Positions 20,503-30,975 are shown, counted from the first letter of the stretch. The stretch is 64,000 nucleotides of DNA from Richelia sp. SL_2_1 (GCA_012033205.1 JAAUSO010000009.1:19283-83282), one strand, 5' to 3'. Numbers and translations: made by a program. The notes: a model not told the origin generated them from the letters alone.

Positions 20503-20515
20503 TAAACTTAGTTTA
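20503..20515. promoter_or_regulatory. Palindrome upstream of the toxin-antitoxin operon
   Basis: TAAACTTAGTTTA is a perfect 6-1-6 palindrome just upstream of the antitoxin start, next to a second palindrome, TTAGCTAA (20499-20506). Phd-type antitoxins repress their own operon by binding such sites. The assignment is an inference from position. Confidence 0.4.
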
Positions 20516-20890
20516 TTTTAACTGATGATTTCGATAAAAACTCATAAGTACTTGTGCCTTTAACATTTTGTTGGGGGGCAACAGGCAGTAAATCAAACCT
20601 CCTAACTTTTTTGCCACCGCGTAAAAACATATACTACAAAAAATACTTCTACGGACATAGGGCATTAGTAAAAAATAATTCTTATACTCAAAAACAGTGA
20701 GAACATTTTGTACTCAGTGCATGATAAGGGTTTGAGATTAATATAAGATAAATAAATACGTAAAAATCCGTAAAATCGATATGAAAAAAAGAATGATTAA
20801 ACGTCCTCAAGTTATTTATTCATAAGGAATTCCGGAAATTGAAGGTATTGTCCGAAAACCTAAATAATGGAGTGACTAAGTAACCATCTC
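20516..20890. other. Gene-free spacer upstream of the Ser/Thr kinase
   Basis: About 375 bp of AT-rich sequence between the divergent antitoxin and kinase genes. I find no open frame with a credible start, no RNA gene and no strong hairpin. It presumably holds the two promoters. Confidence 0.4.
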
Positions 20891-22683
20891 ATGACTAACT
20901 ACATGATTGGAAAGGTACTGCAAGAGCGTTACCAAATTGTTCAAAGCTTAGGTGCAGGTGTATTTGGGCAAACATATATCTCAGTGGATATCGAACATCC
21001 ACACAATCCCAAGCGTGTTGTTAAGCAACTCAAGGTTACAAGTTCGCAACCTAGTTACTTACAAGATTTGAGATTGCGTTTTTTGACTGAGACTCGTACT
21101 CTCAAGCATTTGGGCAATCACAAGCAAATTCCTCAGTTAATTTCTTGTTTTGAAGAAAACGAACGTTTTTATTTAGTACAAGAATTTATTGAGGGACATT
21201 CCTTGAGTGCGGAATTACCTGTGAATCAAAATCCAGAGTTTTTCTGGAGTGAAAATGCAGTTGTTGACTTTTTAAAAGATGTTTTAAATGTCTTGCAATA
21301 CGTTCATTCACAAGGTGTAATTCATTGCGACGTGAAGCCAGAAAATTTAATTAGACGTGCAAAAGATGGCAAATTAGTATTAATTGATTTTGGTTCGATT
21401 CAACCAGTTGATTTTGGTGGAGATGAAGTATTACCTATTTATACAATTCCCGTTACTTCTTTGGGTTATATCCCACCAGAACAATTTATTGGTAAAACTC
21501 AACCAAACAGTGATATTTATGCTTTGGGGATGATTGCTATTCAGGCTTTAACGGGGTTAACGCCGTTGCAATTAAAGAAACATCCTTCTAATAATGAAAC
21601 ATTATGGCGGAGTCGAGATACCGCAGTTAGTGATTATCTTGCTGCTGTCATTAGTAAAATGATTCGTTACGACTCTCAACAACGTTTTCAAACAGCAAAA
21701 GATGTACTGCAAGCTCTTAAGCAAATACCTTCAGGTGCAGGTTCTCAAATTATTGATGTCGAGTATAGTGTTTTCTCCGATTATCCTCAAAATGATTGCT
21801 ATAAGATAAATACTAAATTATCTGAAAATAAAGGTTCATCTCCTTTATTAACAGGAATGAAAGTTGGCTTAGCTGCTAATTCGATAATTATCGGATTTGG
21901 AGCTTATTCTATAGTGAATCATACTCCCGCATCTCAAGGAAATAAAGCTTTATCTCAAGCAAAGAAAGAATATGAATCGGGAGATTTACAAAGTGCGATT
22001 GCCCTAGCAAAATCGATTCCTTCAGATAGCAATGTTTATCCAGAAGCTCAAGCTACAATTGGTGAATGGCAACAACAATGGCAAGTTGCTGCCCAACAAT
22101 ATGAAGCTGCTAAAATCGCTTTTAAAGAAAGTCGTTGGACGGATGTAATTCGTAGTGGAGCTAATATTCCAAATATTGAATATTGGCAAACAAAAACAAA
22201 TAGATTAGTTAAGCAAGCGCGAATTTCTATTGAAGCACAAAAAGAGGAATATCTTGCTAGAGCTTATGAAAAAGCCGCAGCAAAAGATTTTAATAGTGCT
22301 TTACATTTTCTTCGTCAAATTCCCAGAGAATCGCATGATACTAACTTAGTACAACAAAAGTTTGCTGAATACGAGCAAAAGCAACTTGTAAGAGCGACTT
22401 ACCTTTACAACAAGCTTATAATCAAGCTGAATTAGGTAAGTTCGATGATGCGATTGATTTTCTACAAAAGATTCCCAAAGATACACCTGCTTATGCTAAA
22501 GCTCAATTTAAATTAGCTGAATATAATACTAAAAAGCGGGTTATCGCTCAATTAGATAAAGCTGCTGACTTGGAACTCAATTCTGCACTAGGCAATACAG
22601 AATCGTTTGTTAACAGCACAACTACTACTAAAATCAAAGATTTACAAATCCAAACTGATTTAGAGGAAATAAATATTCAATAA
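20891..22683 (+). pseudogene. Serine/threonine protein kinase with C-terminal tetratricopeptide-like repeats, single frameshift
   Basis: A Hanks-type kinase anchored in the membrane. The kinase domain is at about residues 5-275: glycine loop GAGVFGQTY, catalytic VIHCDVKPENLI (HCD instead of HRD) and metal-binding LIDFGSIQP. One transmembrane segment follows at about 318-338 (VGLAANSIIIGFGAYSIV). The C-terminal part has TPR-like repeats, for example ALSQAKKEYESGDLQSAIAL. The first frame stops at 22435. The continuation in another frame (LPLQQAYNQAELGKFDDAI, FLQKIPKDTPAYAKAQF) runs to 22683. The shift is near 22391-22400, and one added base yields about 597 residues. Its substrates are unknown. 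Confidence 0.82.
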
Positions 22684-22826
22684 TTTGGACAATTCTGGTT
22701 GTTGCACCGGAATGATAAAATAACCTTACTAGACGCAGAGGACACAGAGGAAAGAGATTTTATAGAGAAGGCTAATTTTAGGGCGGGAAGGGAGTAATTC
22801 TTAATAGAGAAATGTGTCTTCCGGTT

Positions 22827-23684
22827 CTACAAATTTTTTTTAGTCGAATGTCCTGATTTCTTTTCCAGAATCTCTTTGACTACCAAGGTTACTAATGCTA
22901 ACATTGCCAAAATCAACGCGGCTGAAAATGCAGCTTCCGTTTGATACTGTTTGTAAGCATCTTCAATAAACAATGGTAAACTCTGAGTTAGACCACCAAT
23001 ATTTCCCGATACTACAGAAACGGCACCAAACTCACCCATAGCCCTGGCATTAGTCAACAGTACACCGTACAATAAACCCCAACGAACATTGGGAATTGTC
23101 ACACGCCAAAAAATTTGCCAGCCATTTGCACCCAGGGTTTTTGCTGCTTCTTCTTGCTCTTTGCCAATTTCATCTAATACCGGAATTACTTCCCGTGCTA
23201 CAAACGGCATACTCACAAAAGCAGTTGCTAAAATCATTCCTGGTAAACCAAAAATAATTCTCATATTATTCTCTACTAACCAACCACCAAACCAACCATT
23301 GCGTCCGTAAAGTAACACAATCATCAAACCGACAACTACAGGTGAAATCGAAAAAGGTAGGTCAATTACACTCAAAATAACCGCTCTCCCAGGAATTTTT
23401 CCACGGGTAAGCGCCCAAGCTGCACATAAACCAAATATCGTATTTATTGGTACTGTAATTAATGCCAGTATCAAAGTCAACCAAGCTGCATGGAGAAAAT
23501 TTGGTTCAGTCAAGTTAGCTAAAAATGGTTCTACGCCGTTTTTAAAAGCTTGAAAAAATACATTCGCTGCCGGAATATAAATTACCAAAGATAAATAAAG
23601 CAGTGCTAGCGCAATTAATATTTTAGGAACCCAATTTTTCTGTTGATTCTGTTGCAATTTATTTTGAGAACTACTTTTGATCAT
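22827..23684 (-). CDS. cysW: Sulfate ABC transporter permease CysW
   Basis: An inner-membrane permease of the sulfate/thiosulfate importer. It is about 285 residues with six transmembrane segments. The EAA loop, which contacts the ATPase, reads [21 protein letters not shown] (about residues 164-184, here shown in part), and [15 protein letters not shown] follows. The start at 23684 (MIKSSSQ) is chosen over an upstream in-frame start because GGGGAAGAAGAT lies just before it. It overlaps the end of cysT by 14 bp, implying translational coupling. The matching ATPase gene cysA is not in the window. Confidence 0.9.
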   Translation of the reverse strand: MIKSSSQNKLQQNQQKNWVPKILIALALLYLSLVIYIPAANVFFQAFKNGVEPFLANLTEPNFLHAAWLTLILALITVPINTIFGLCAAWALTRGKIPGRAVILSVIDLPFSISPVVVGLMIVLLYGRNGWFGGWLVENNMRIIFGLPGMILATAFVSMPFVAREVIPVLDEIGKEQEEAAKTLGANGWQIFWRVTIPNVRWGLLYGVLLTNARAMGEFGAVSVVSGNIGGLTQSLPLFIEDAYKQYQTEAAFSAALILAMLALVTLVVKEILEKKSGHSTKKNL

Positions 23685-24545
23685 ATCTTCTTCCCCAAGC
23701 TTGTAAAAGGTTAATCGCAAGTAATAACACCAAGGAAATTATCAGCATCACAACACCGATAACTGTCGCACCAGTATAGTCATACTGTTCCAAACGCTGG
23801 AAAATCAATATTGGTGCAATCAAATCCACAAATGGTGTATTCGAGGCAATAATTACCGTTGAACCAAATTCCCCTACTGCACGGGAGAATCCCAACGCCA
23901 CACCAGTCAAAATCGCAGGCAATAAAGGCGGTAAAATCACCCTTATAAATGTCTGTAATTGATTCGCACCCAAACTCCAAGCAGCTTCCTCCATTTCTTT
24001 TTCCATTTCTTGTAATACAGGTTGTACCGCTCGCACCACAAAGGAAAGAGAAATAAACGTCATGGCAACTGCCACACCTAAACGGGTAAAGGATATTTTA
24101 ATCCCAAAAGGTACAAACAACGAACCAACCCAACCATTTTCGCTGTACACAGTCGCCAAAGTTAAACCCGCGACTGCTGTTGGGAGAGCAATGGTAAATC
24201 GATGGAAGCATCAATCAGCTTTTTTAAGGGAAAGTCATAGCGAACTATTACCCAAGCTAGCAGAGTTCCAAATACCCCATTGATTGATGCACTCGCCAGG
24301 GCTGTTGTAAATGTCACATCGTAAGCAGACAGCGCGATTGGGCTGGTAGCAATTCGCCAAAAATCAGCCGGGGATTCCTCCGCAGCTTTCAAAAACATGG
24401 CAGTTATCGGGATAATCAGCATTACTGCTAAATACACAAAACTAATTCGCCATGCCCAGCTATCTCCAATCAATACACGGAGATATTTCCGCCAAGCAGG
24501 TTGTCGAGTCCGAAATCTTTGATTAGGTGATGATGATATTGCCAT
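23671..24545 (-). pseudogene. cysT: Sulfate ABC transporter permease CysT, single frameshift
   Basis: The partner permease of CysW. The first frame (24545 to 24162) holds the N-terminal segments (RISFVYLAVMLIIPITAMFL, SASINGVFGTLLAWVIVRYD). The second (to 23671) holds the rest, including the EAA loop [19 protein letters not shown] and [16 protein letters not shown]. The break is at 24190-24191, where the minus strand reads CCATTGCTC. One more T gives the expected [19 protein letters not shown] and a 291-residue protein. It sits between sbpA and cysW in a three-gene unit. With cysT really broken the importer would not work, which favours a sequence error. Confidence 0.9.
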
Positions 24546-24708
24546 TCAATTTTAGATTTTAAATTTTGGATTGTACATTATGGCATTGCTGAATCTAAGT
24601 GCGGAATTTTAAATGTAGAGACGTGATATAATGCCCTCCTGGCACGCGCTGGCTAACACGTCTTCCAAGGTTTTCAATTGACGCATATTTCATTTCCGGA
24701 GATGTCTA

Positions 24709-25839
24709 CTACTTTCTTCTCTTAGCTTGAATTTGGTCAAAAATTGCTCCATCCTCGAAGAATTTCTGCTGCACTTGATCCCATCCACCGTAATCTTCAA
24801 CTGTTGCCAAGGTTTTGACTGCGGGATACTTTTTTTTATACTCCTTGTTTTGAGCTACAGTTTCATTCACGGTACGGAATCCGACTTTAGCAAATTCTTT
24901 CTGAGCTTCTGGTGTAAATAAATATTTCACAAATGCTTCTGCAACTTCCCGATTACCGTGTTTATCGACGTTTTGATCAACCACAGCAATGGGATTGTCG
25001 ATGGAAATATTGATATCAGGTACTGTATAGGATACTTTTTGACCTTTTTGCGATGCCAAAATCAACTCGTTTTCGTAGTTTATCAGAGCGTCAGTTTGGT
25101 CCTGTTTGAAAAAGGCATCAGTTGCTTCACGGGCATCTCTTGTCAAAATTGGGACGTTATTATAAGCCTGAACAAGAAATTCAGTAGCTTGGGTTTCATC
25201 GGCTCCAGCTTTGATAGCAGAGTTCCACAAGGCTAATAAATTCCATCGAGCTACTCCAGAGGTTTTGGGGTCAGCAGTAATAAAAGATACTCCGTTTTTA
25301 GTTAAATCTGCCCAATTATTAATGCCTTTGGGATTTCCTTCTCGTGTTACCAAGGCTGCAACAGAACTAGTAACAATACCGTTGTTGGCTACTTCTTGTT
25401 CCCAACCTGGTTGAATTAATCCGGCTTTTTCAATCCTTTGAGTATCCAGTGCTAATGCTAAGTGAACGATATCAGCTGGTAAACCATCAATTACACCACG
25501 AGCTTGACTACCCGAAGCACCGTAGCTGGTTCTAACGGCAACATTTTGATTATGTTCTTGTTTCCACTGTTCCCTAAACTTGGGAATTATTTGATCATAA
25601 GCCGCTCTGGTGACAACAAACGAAGCTATAGTAATTGCCACATCTTTTTTATTGGCAGATACTAGGTTCGCACCTGGTGTGATTTGCGAGCTTCCATTAA
25701 TACTACAAGCAGCGATCGCCAAGCTTAATACTGTTGCCACTAAGAATAAAGATAGGAAGCTTTTCAAGGATTGTAATCTAAAGCCTTTGTGTTGATTGAT
25801 AAATTTTAATAATCTTTGCGAACGCTGCCATAAGCTCAT
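24709..25839 (-). CDS. sbpA: Periplasmic sulfate-binding protein SbpA
   Basis: It captures sulfate or thiosulfate in the periplasm and delivers it to CysT/CysW. The 376-residue precursor has a long basic N-terminus, a hydrophobic segment (SLFLVATVLSLAIAACS, about residues 29-45) and a lipobox-like LAIAAC, so it may be a lipoprotein. Sulfate-binding family motifs are SYGASGSQARGV (about 103), PADIVHLALALD, FITADPKTSGVARWN and NYENELILA. It is the first gene of sbpA-cysT-cysW, divergent from an Rrf2 regulator across 291 bp. The long N-terminus may include extra residues before the true start. Confidence 0.93.
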   Translation of the reverse strand: MSLWQRSQRLLKFINQHKGFRLQSLKSFLSLFLVATVLSLAIAACSINGSSQITPGANLVSANKKDVAITIASFVVTRAAYDQIIPKFREQWKQEHNQNVAVRTSYGASGSQARGVIDGLPADIVHLALALDTQRIEKAGLIQPGWEQEVANNGIVTSSVAALVTREGNPKGINNWADLTKNGVSFITADPKTSGVARWNLLALWNSAIKAGADETQATEFLVQAYNNVPILTRDAREATDAFFKQDQTDALINYENELILASQKGQKVSYTVPDINISIDNPIAVVDQNVDKHGNREVAEAFVKYLFTPEAQKEFAKVGFRTVNETVAQNKEYKKKYPAVKTLATVEDYGGWDQVQQKFFEDGAIFDQIQAKRRK

Positions 25840-25938
25840 TCTTTGTTTCTCCTTCTCAATCTACGGCTACTAGATGCAATTTTCGTATTTTTTAACTATG
25901 GTCAGATTACACAGAAGTGGGTAAAATATCAAGGGACA

Positions 25939-25959
25939 ATCTACATTTTCTTGGTAGAT
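25939..25959. promoter_or_regulatory. Dyad between sbpA and the Rrf2 regulator
   Basis: ATCTAC-N9-GTAGAT is a perfect 6-bp inverted repeat about 100 bp upstream of sbpA. A second palindrome, AACCAATTGGTT, lies at 25978-25989. Both are candidate operators for the divergent Rrf2 protein. Neither matches a consensus I can name. Confidence 0.35.
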
Positions 25960-26130
25960 AATATGTTGATTCTATAACCAATTGGTTTTTGGGGTTATTT
26001 GTAACTCGATCGGTCATCGATATTCGTTTTTAAGCTAAAATCAACCAGTCACCACAAAGTATGGTATTTCTAAGTGGCAACTGGGTGTTATCAAGTCAAA
26101 AATTCCTGGTGAATTTACAGAATTGTACTT

Positions 26131-26568
26131 ATGGAACTGTCAAGTAAATTACAATACGCGCTTCTAGCCCTTTTAGAACTGGCAAGTTCTTATGAGAGTG
26201 GTCAACCTCTGCAAATTCAACAGATCGCAGATGCTCAAAATATACCAAAAAGATATTTAGAACAATTGTTAGCCACACTCAGACGCGGTGGTTTAATCAA
26301 GAGTACGCGGGGTGTTAAGGGTGGATATGTTTTGGCGCGGGAACCTCGTCAAATTACTGTTTTGGATGCAGTTAGTTGTATTGAAGGGCAAGAGGCACTT
26401 TTGCCTAGTACAAATCCTACTTCTGAAACGGTAGATGGTAAGGTAATTCAAGGTGTGTGGCAAGATGGGCTTCAGGCACTATTTAAAGTTTTGCAAGAGC
26501 ATTCCTTAGCTGATTTGTGTGAGTTACGACGGCAACATTTACCAATCCAGTTGATGTATTACATTTAA
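26131..26568 (+). CDS. Rrf2-family transcriptional regulator
   Basis: A 145-residue DNA-binding protein with the Rrf2 winged-helix start (MELSSKLQYALLALLELA), QIQQIADAQNIPKRYLEQLL as recognition region (about residues 31-50) and GLIKSTRGVKGGYVLAREP (about 57-75) as the wing. The three clustered cysteines that bind an iron-sulfur cluster in IscR are absent. The only cysteines are in VSCIEG and LCELRR, so it is closer to CymR-type members. Its divergent position next to sbpA-cysT-cysW suggests it controls sulfate uptake. CymR controls sulfur metabolism in Bacillus, but the link here is inferred from context. Confidence 0.85.
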   Translation: MELSSKLQYALLALLELASSYESGQPLQIQQIADAQNIPKRYLEQLLATLRRGGLIKSTRGVKGGYVLAREPRQITVLDAVSCIEGQEALLPSTNPTSETVDGKVIQGVWQDGLQALFKVLQEHSLADLCELRRQHLPIQLMYYI

Positions 26569-26737
26569 CAGTTATCAGTTAGTTAAATTCCTGAATTTAA
26601 TTCCCCCTTCATAAACTTGTACGTAGCGATAACTGTTTACTGTATGTCATAAAGTACACGCGCTCACCGCACTGCATCAACGCTAAGACTATTCACTGAT
26701 TTAAAGCAATATTTAATCGCCAAATCTTTATACTAAT

Positions 26738-26769
26738 AACCGGGCTTATCAAGATGAGAAACCCGGTTT
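26738..26769. terminator. Hairpin after the Rrf2 gene
   Basis: AACCGGGCTTATC and GATGAGAAACCCGGTT form an imperfect stem followed by TATTTTATATATTTTT. It could end the Rrf2 transcript about 170 bp downstream of its stop. Confidence 0.45.
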
Positions 26770-26813
26770 ATTTTATATATTTTTAATATTTATCATTTAA
26801 CTACAAAATAATT

Positions 26814-26860
26814 AAATCGCAATATTTCACTTTGGGCTACAAAATGAAATATTGCGATTT
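26814..26860. repeat. Perfect 16-bp inverted repeat between convergent genes
   Basis: AAATCGCAATATTTCA and TGAAATATTGCGATTT enclose a 15-bp loop. It lies about 70 bp after the 3-prime end of the HLIP gene (minus strand) and could be a two-way terminator or a small mobile-repeat end. The rest of 26569-26929 holds nothing I can assign. Confidence 0.6.
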
Positions 26861-26929
26861 ATTTTCAAAGTGCAAAGCTATACTTTAATTAGTTCTTTAC
26901 ACTTAGTCTAAGTAGTTCAAAGTAGTTCA

Positions 26930-27130
26930 CTATCCAACAATGTGGAGTACGTCGCGGACTACGCTATAACCAGCTAAATCCCAAAGTAAGTAAGCAAGGA
27001 AACCAATCATTGCTAAACGTCCATTCCATAATTCTGCTTGGGGATTAAAGCCAAAAAGAAAAGCATTGCGGTCTTTACCGTTATATGCTGGTGCTACTGG
27101 TGGTAAATCGGTTTGTGTTGGAGTTGCCAT
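26930..27130 (-). CDS. High-light-inducible protein (HLIP/SCP family)
   Basis: A 66-residue one-helix chlorophyll-binding protein of the thylakoid membrane that protects newly made or damaged photosystem II. The chlorophyll-binding helix reads AELWNGRLAMIGFLAYLLWD (about residues 33-52), with the ExxNGRxAM motif. The start at 27130 (MATPTQTDL) is the natural family start. An upstream in-frame extension has no HLIP features and is rejected. It is divergent from the long membrane protein gene at 27702. Several hli copies are usual per genome, so no specific symbol is given. Confidence 0.93.
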   Translation of the reverse strand: MATPTQTDLPPVAPAYNGKDRNAFLFGFNPQAELWNGRLAMIGFLAYLLWDLAGYSVVRDVLHIVG

Positions 27131-27701
27131 AATTTTTATTTGTGATTTGTGATTATTTTTTGCGGTTGAATTTGTTTGTTGTCTCCAATGTAACAATTCG
27201 TAACAGAACCTGTCTCTATCTAAAGGAATAAATACTTTACATTTATTTACACAGAGAAATATCCCATTAGATGGTGAGAAGGCTTTTGTGAACCGAATTT
27301 GTTAAGAAAGCATGACTTTACAGTTGCTTAGGCATGGGAATTAATGGAATGGCGATAGGCGAAGTAGAAATGAAGCGGAAATCATCTTTATTATCCTTGA
27401 CGGCTTTTTAAACGGCTTTAAAGTTGTAATTATTTAAGTACAACAGAGAAAATTGCTTGTTGAATTAATTATAAAAATTATAAGTAGTAGGTGATTGTAA
27501 AAAACTTCTATCTAACGCTGGAGGCAGTTGAAGCAACTTTTCTCACTAGAGAGAGATGCTTTAAAGGTGTATATTGCCGGATTCTAGGCTGAAGAGCTGG
27601 GTATTGCATGAATCAAAAAACTTGAGAAAGCATATTTTTAGTTTTTGTTTTAGTTTTTGTTTTCCCCACACCAAAAGTTAGCAAGCGAGGAAGTTATTAG
27701 G
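27131..27701. other. Long divergent intergenic region between the HLIP gene and the repeat membrane protein
   Basis: 570 bp with promoters for both sides expected. It contains a direct repeat TAGTTTTTGTT (about 27639-27660) just before the plus-strand gene. I see no open frame of note and no recognisable RNA, though a regulatory RNA could not be excluded. Confidence 0.4.
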
Positions 27702-30700
27702 ATGATTGAAAGTACGCACATAATGCCCTTACTATCTAGGTCTATGACTTGGATAGCTCAGGCTCCAATTATAGTAGAACCACCTGGAAGATTAACACCA
27801 GCAGAGGCTTCGGTTGCTTTTTCCGGACCAAGGTTTTTTATCGCTTTGATTTCCGGTATTATCTTAGCTTTCGCGATTCAGCTGGTGTTAACAAATTTTG
27901 CGGTGGCTGCTGGTATTTCTTATTTGGGTCATTCTTCAGATTCAGACTCAAATAATAACAGTAATAATAATACTAACGACCAAGATGGAAGTTTCGGTAA
28001 CACAATTAGTAAAATTGGTACCGCTGTCGGTATCGGGACACTGATTTCGGTAACAGTTTCCCTGTTTATTGCTTGTTTTCTGGCGGTGAAACTCAGCCTA
28101 CTGTCATTAGATTTAGGTTTGGGTGCAATTTTGGGTTTAGTAATTTGGGCTGCGTACTTTTGTCTGCTGGTGTGGGTTAGTTCGACTACGGTGGGTTCCT
28201 TAATCGGAAATGTTGTGAACACGGCAACTTCTGGATTTCAGGCAATAATGGGAACCGCTATGGCTGCACTGGGAGCAAAAGCTGTTAATAGACAAGTGGT
28301 AGCGACAGCCGAAGCCGCAGCCTCAGCAGTGCGTCACGAGATAGGTAACGCGATCGATCCTGAAAGCATTAAAGAAAATTTAGAAGATTATTTAGATACG
28401 GTACGTCCTAAAGATTTGGATGTGCAATCGATACGCAAAGAATTTGAAAGTCTACTCACAGATGCATCACTGCACTCGGTTGCAGGTGCGGCGGAATTGC
28501 GTAACATTGATAAGCAAAAGTTTGTAGAATTAGTTAGCAGTCGTACTGACCTTTCTAAGAAAGAAGTGAGACGCATTGCTGATACTTTATATGATGTTTG
28601 GCAGCAGACGCTAGGTTCTCAACAAGGTGGTTCTGGCAGTGCTGGAAACGGTTTGAGCGAACTGGTTGACTATCTAAAAACTGTGACACCCGGACAAAAC
28701 AAAACTGATGAACTAGAAGCTAAATTAGACCGAGTTATTAGTGAAATGCGTTCCCAGAAGCCAGATAATCGGAATGCACAAGAACAATCGGTGAGTCCGT
28801 TGCAGTTAACGATGCAACAAGCTTTAACTAGTCTTGCTGGTATAGTCATGGGAAGAACTGACCTTTCGGACTTGGATGTAGAAAAGATTATCAGTAGCAT
28901 TACTAAAGTTAAAGATAAAGCTACTCAACAAGCAGATAAAATGGGACTTCCTACCCCACAAACTTACAGTACTGTTCGTGCTGATGTAGAGAATTATCTG
29001 CATAATACCTATGCTTGGCAGTTGAGCAACGATAAAGTTGAGCAGGAATTCCGCGATGTAATTTACGATGGAGCAGCACATCCCGGTACGGTACGTCAGG
29101 AATTGGAAAAGCTCGATCGCAGTGATTTTGTCGAAATCCTCAAACAACGGGGTTTATTAACTCAAGGGGAAATTAAAAAAATCGCTGACAGGTTAGAAGC
29201 AGTTCGTAAAGGTGTCTTGATACAGGTAAGGGCAGAGGAAGAAAAAGAAATCATCCAAGATTTACAGCGTCGGGTAGAAAGCTATCTATTAGTGACTCCT
29301 AAATCAAACTTGACTGCGGAAAATCTCCACCAGGATTTTAAGCCGATTTTGGCAGATTCCGACGCAGATTATGAAACTTTGGCAATCCGTTTGTCTAGAT
29401 TTGACCGGGGACAAATGCGTTCTATACTAGTACAGCGCAATGATATTAATTCCGCAGAAATTGACCCAATTCTTGATGAGTTAGAAAGGCAGCGTGACCA
29501 AGCTTTAATTGATTCTAAAGGACTTGCAGACCAAGCTAAGTATCAAGCAGAAAGTTTATGGTTGAATTTAGAGTCATATCTGCGAAATACTGGCAAATCA
29601 GAACTTAATCCTGATGCGATTCGCGGTGAATTGAAAACTTTGTTACAACATCCCCAAGCCGGAATGTCAGCAATTCAGGCGCGATTGGCGCGTTTTGATC
29701 GCGATACTTTGGTACAATTGCTCAACCAACGTCAAGATTTGACCGAAGAGCAAATCAATGAAAATATAGATGCTGTTGAACAATCTTGGAATAGCGTTCG
29801 TCATGCACCAGGACAAATTGTCGATAAAGCCAAAGCCGAATACGATCATGTAACCACCACAATTGCTGATTATCTGCGGAACACGGGTAAATCGGAACTT
29901 AATCCCGAAGGTATTCAGCGAGACTTCAACAAACTATTTCAAAATCCTCAAGAAGGCGCGATCGCATTACGTCGGAGACTGTCACAAATTGATAGAGATA
30001 CTTTAGTAAAACTACTGACTCAACGGCAAGATTTGAGCGAAGATGAAGTTAACCAAGTCATTGATTCGGTACAATCATCAATTCGTCAAACTATCGGCGC
30101 ACCACGTCGTTTTGTTACTCGTACCCAAGAAAGAGTTCAAGACTTCCAAACATATTTAGAAGAATACCTCCGTCAAACTGGGAAACAAGAACTCAATCCA
30201 GAAGGTATCAAACGCGATTTGAATTTATTATTGAACGATCCACGAGTCGGAATGGATAGTTTAAGCTCACGCCTTTCTAAATTTGACCGTTCTACCATCG
30301 TTGCTTTATTGCAAATTCGCGGAGATATGAGCAATGAAGAAGCGGAGCAAATTGCTGATAATATTATGTCAGTACGCGAGCAATTTGTGACTCAAATTAG
30401 AAATATTCAGCGGCGGATTCAAGATACAATAGATGGCATATTCGAGAGAATTCGTAATTATCTCAACTCCTTGGAACGTCCTGAACTGAATTATGACGGC
30501 ATCAAGCGTGATGTTCGTCAACTGTTTTACGATCCTCAAGCCGGATTTGACGCATTGCGGGGTAGATTGTCATCTTTCAACCGGGATACCTACGTAGCGC
30601 TGATGAGTTCCCGCGATGATATTTCAGAGGAAGACGCAAATAAAGTTATCGATCAAATCGAGAATGCACGTAATACAGTATTGCGAAGAGCAGAAAGAAT

Positions 30701-30875
30701 CCAAGAAGAAGCACAGCGACGTTTGGAAGAAGTTAAATACCAAGCCCAAAAACAAGCTGAAGAAACCCGAAAAGCAGCAGCATCAGCGGCTTGGTGGTTA
30801 TTTGGCACAGCAGTCGTATCCGCAATCTTTTCTGCAATTGGAGGAGCCTTAGCTGTTGTAAGTAATGTAGCTTAA
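27702..30875 (+). CDS. Giant membrane protein with seven or so tandem ~110-residue repeats, unknown function
   Basis: A protein of about 1057 residues that I do not recognise as a named family. The N-terminal part has several transmembrane segments (FFIALISGIILAFAIQLVL, then LISVTVSLFIACFLAV and GLVIWAAYFCLLVWV) split by an Asn/Ser/Asp-rich loop. Then come about seven repeats of YLRNTGKxELNPEGIxRD followed by LLxDPxxGxxALxxRL and FDRDTLVxLLxQRxDLSEEE, the last four most alike. The C-terminus is a charged coiled coil (RAERIQEEAQRRLEEVKYQ) ending in one more hydrophobic segment (WWLFGTAVVSAIFSAIGGAL). The start ATG 27702 has a GAGGAAG upstream, and a TTG 45 bp earlier is possible. It probably bridges or scaffolds at the membrane. 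Confidence 0.8.
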   Translation: MIESTHIMPLLSRSMTWIAQAPIIVEPPGRLTPAEASVAFSGPRFFIALISGIILAFAIQLVLTNFAVAAGISYLGHSSDSDSNNNSNNNTNDQDGSFGNTISKIGTAVGIGTLISVTVSLFIACFLAVKLSLLSLDLGLGAILGLVIWAAYFCLLVWVSSTTVGSLIGNVVNTATSGFQAIMGTAMAALGAKAVNRQVVATAEAAASAVRHEIGNAIDPESIKENLEDYLDTVRPKDLDVQSIRKEFESLLTDASLHSVAGAAELRNIDKQKFVELVSSRTDLSKKEVRRIADTLYDVWQQTLGSQQGGSGSAGNGLSELVDYLKTVTPGQNKTDELEAKLDRVISEMRSQKPDNRNAQEQSVSPLQLTMQQALTSLAGIVMGRTDLSDLDVEKIISSITKVKDKATQQADKMGLPTPQTYSTVRADVENYLHNTYAWQLSNDKVEQEFRDVIYDGAAHPGTVRQELEKLDRSDFVEILKQRGLLTQGEIKKIADRLEAVRKGVLIQVRAEEEKEIIQDLQRRVESYLLVTPKSNLTAENLHQDFKPILADSDADYETLAIRLSRFDRGQMRSILVQRNDINSAEIDPILDELERQRDQALIDSKGLADQAKYQAESLWLNLESYLRNTGKSELNPDAIRGELKTLLQHPQAGMSAIQARLARFDRDTLVQLLNQRQDLTEEQINENIDAVEQSWNSVRHAPGQIVDKAKAEYDHVTTTIADYLRNTGKSELNPEGIQRDFNKLFQNPQEGAIALRRRLSQIDRDTLVKLLTQRQDLSEDEVNQVIDSVQSSIRQTIGAPRRFVTRTQERVQDFQTYLEEYLRQTGKQELNPEGIKRDLNLLLNDPRVGMDSLSSRLSKFDRSTIVALLQIRGDMSNEEAEQIADNIMSVREQFVTQIRNIQRRIQDTIDGIFERIRNYLNSLERPELNYDGIKRDVRQLFYDPQAGFDALRGRLSSFNRDTYVALMSSRDDISEEDANKVIDQIENARNTVLRRAERIQEEAQRRLEEVKYQAQKQAEETRKAAASAAWWLFGTAVVSAIFSAIGGALAVVSNVA

Positions 30876-30911
30876 AAGGGTTGGGGGGAATAGGGAATAG
30901 GCAATAGTAAC

Positions 30912-30975
30912 AGAAGTCGGGTTTTTAGGATAAATATCGATAACACAAGAAAATGATTATAAAAACCCGACTTCT
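30912..30975. repeat. Dispersed inverted repeat, AGAAGTCGGGTTTTT family, copy 3
   Basis: Arms of at least 15 bp (AGAAGTCGGGTTTTT and its complement) flank a 34-bp loop. It sits 37 bp after the stop of the giant repeat protein and could serve as its terminator. Confidence 0.8.

Noticed and set aside
26977..27196. N-terminal extension of the HLIP gene
   Set aside because: The extra 22 residues are hydrophilic and unlike any HLIP, and the ATG at 27130 gives the standard start.
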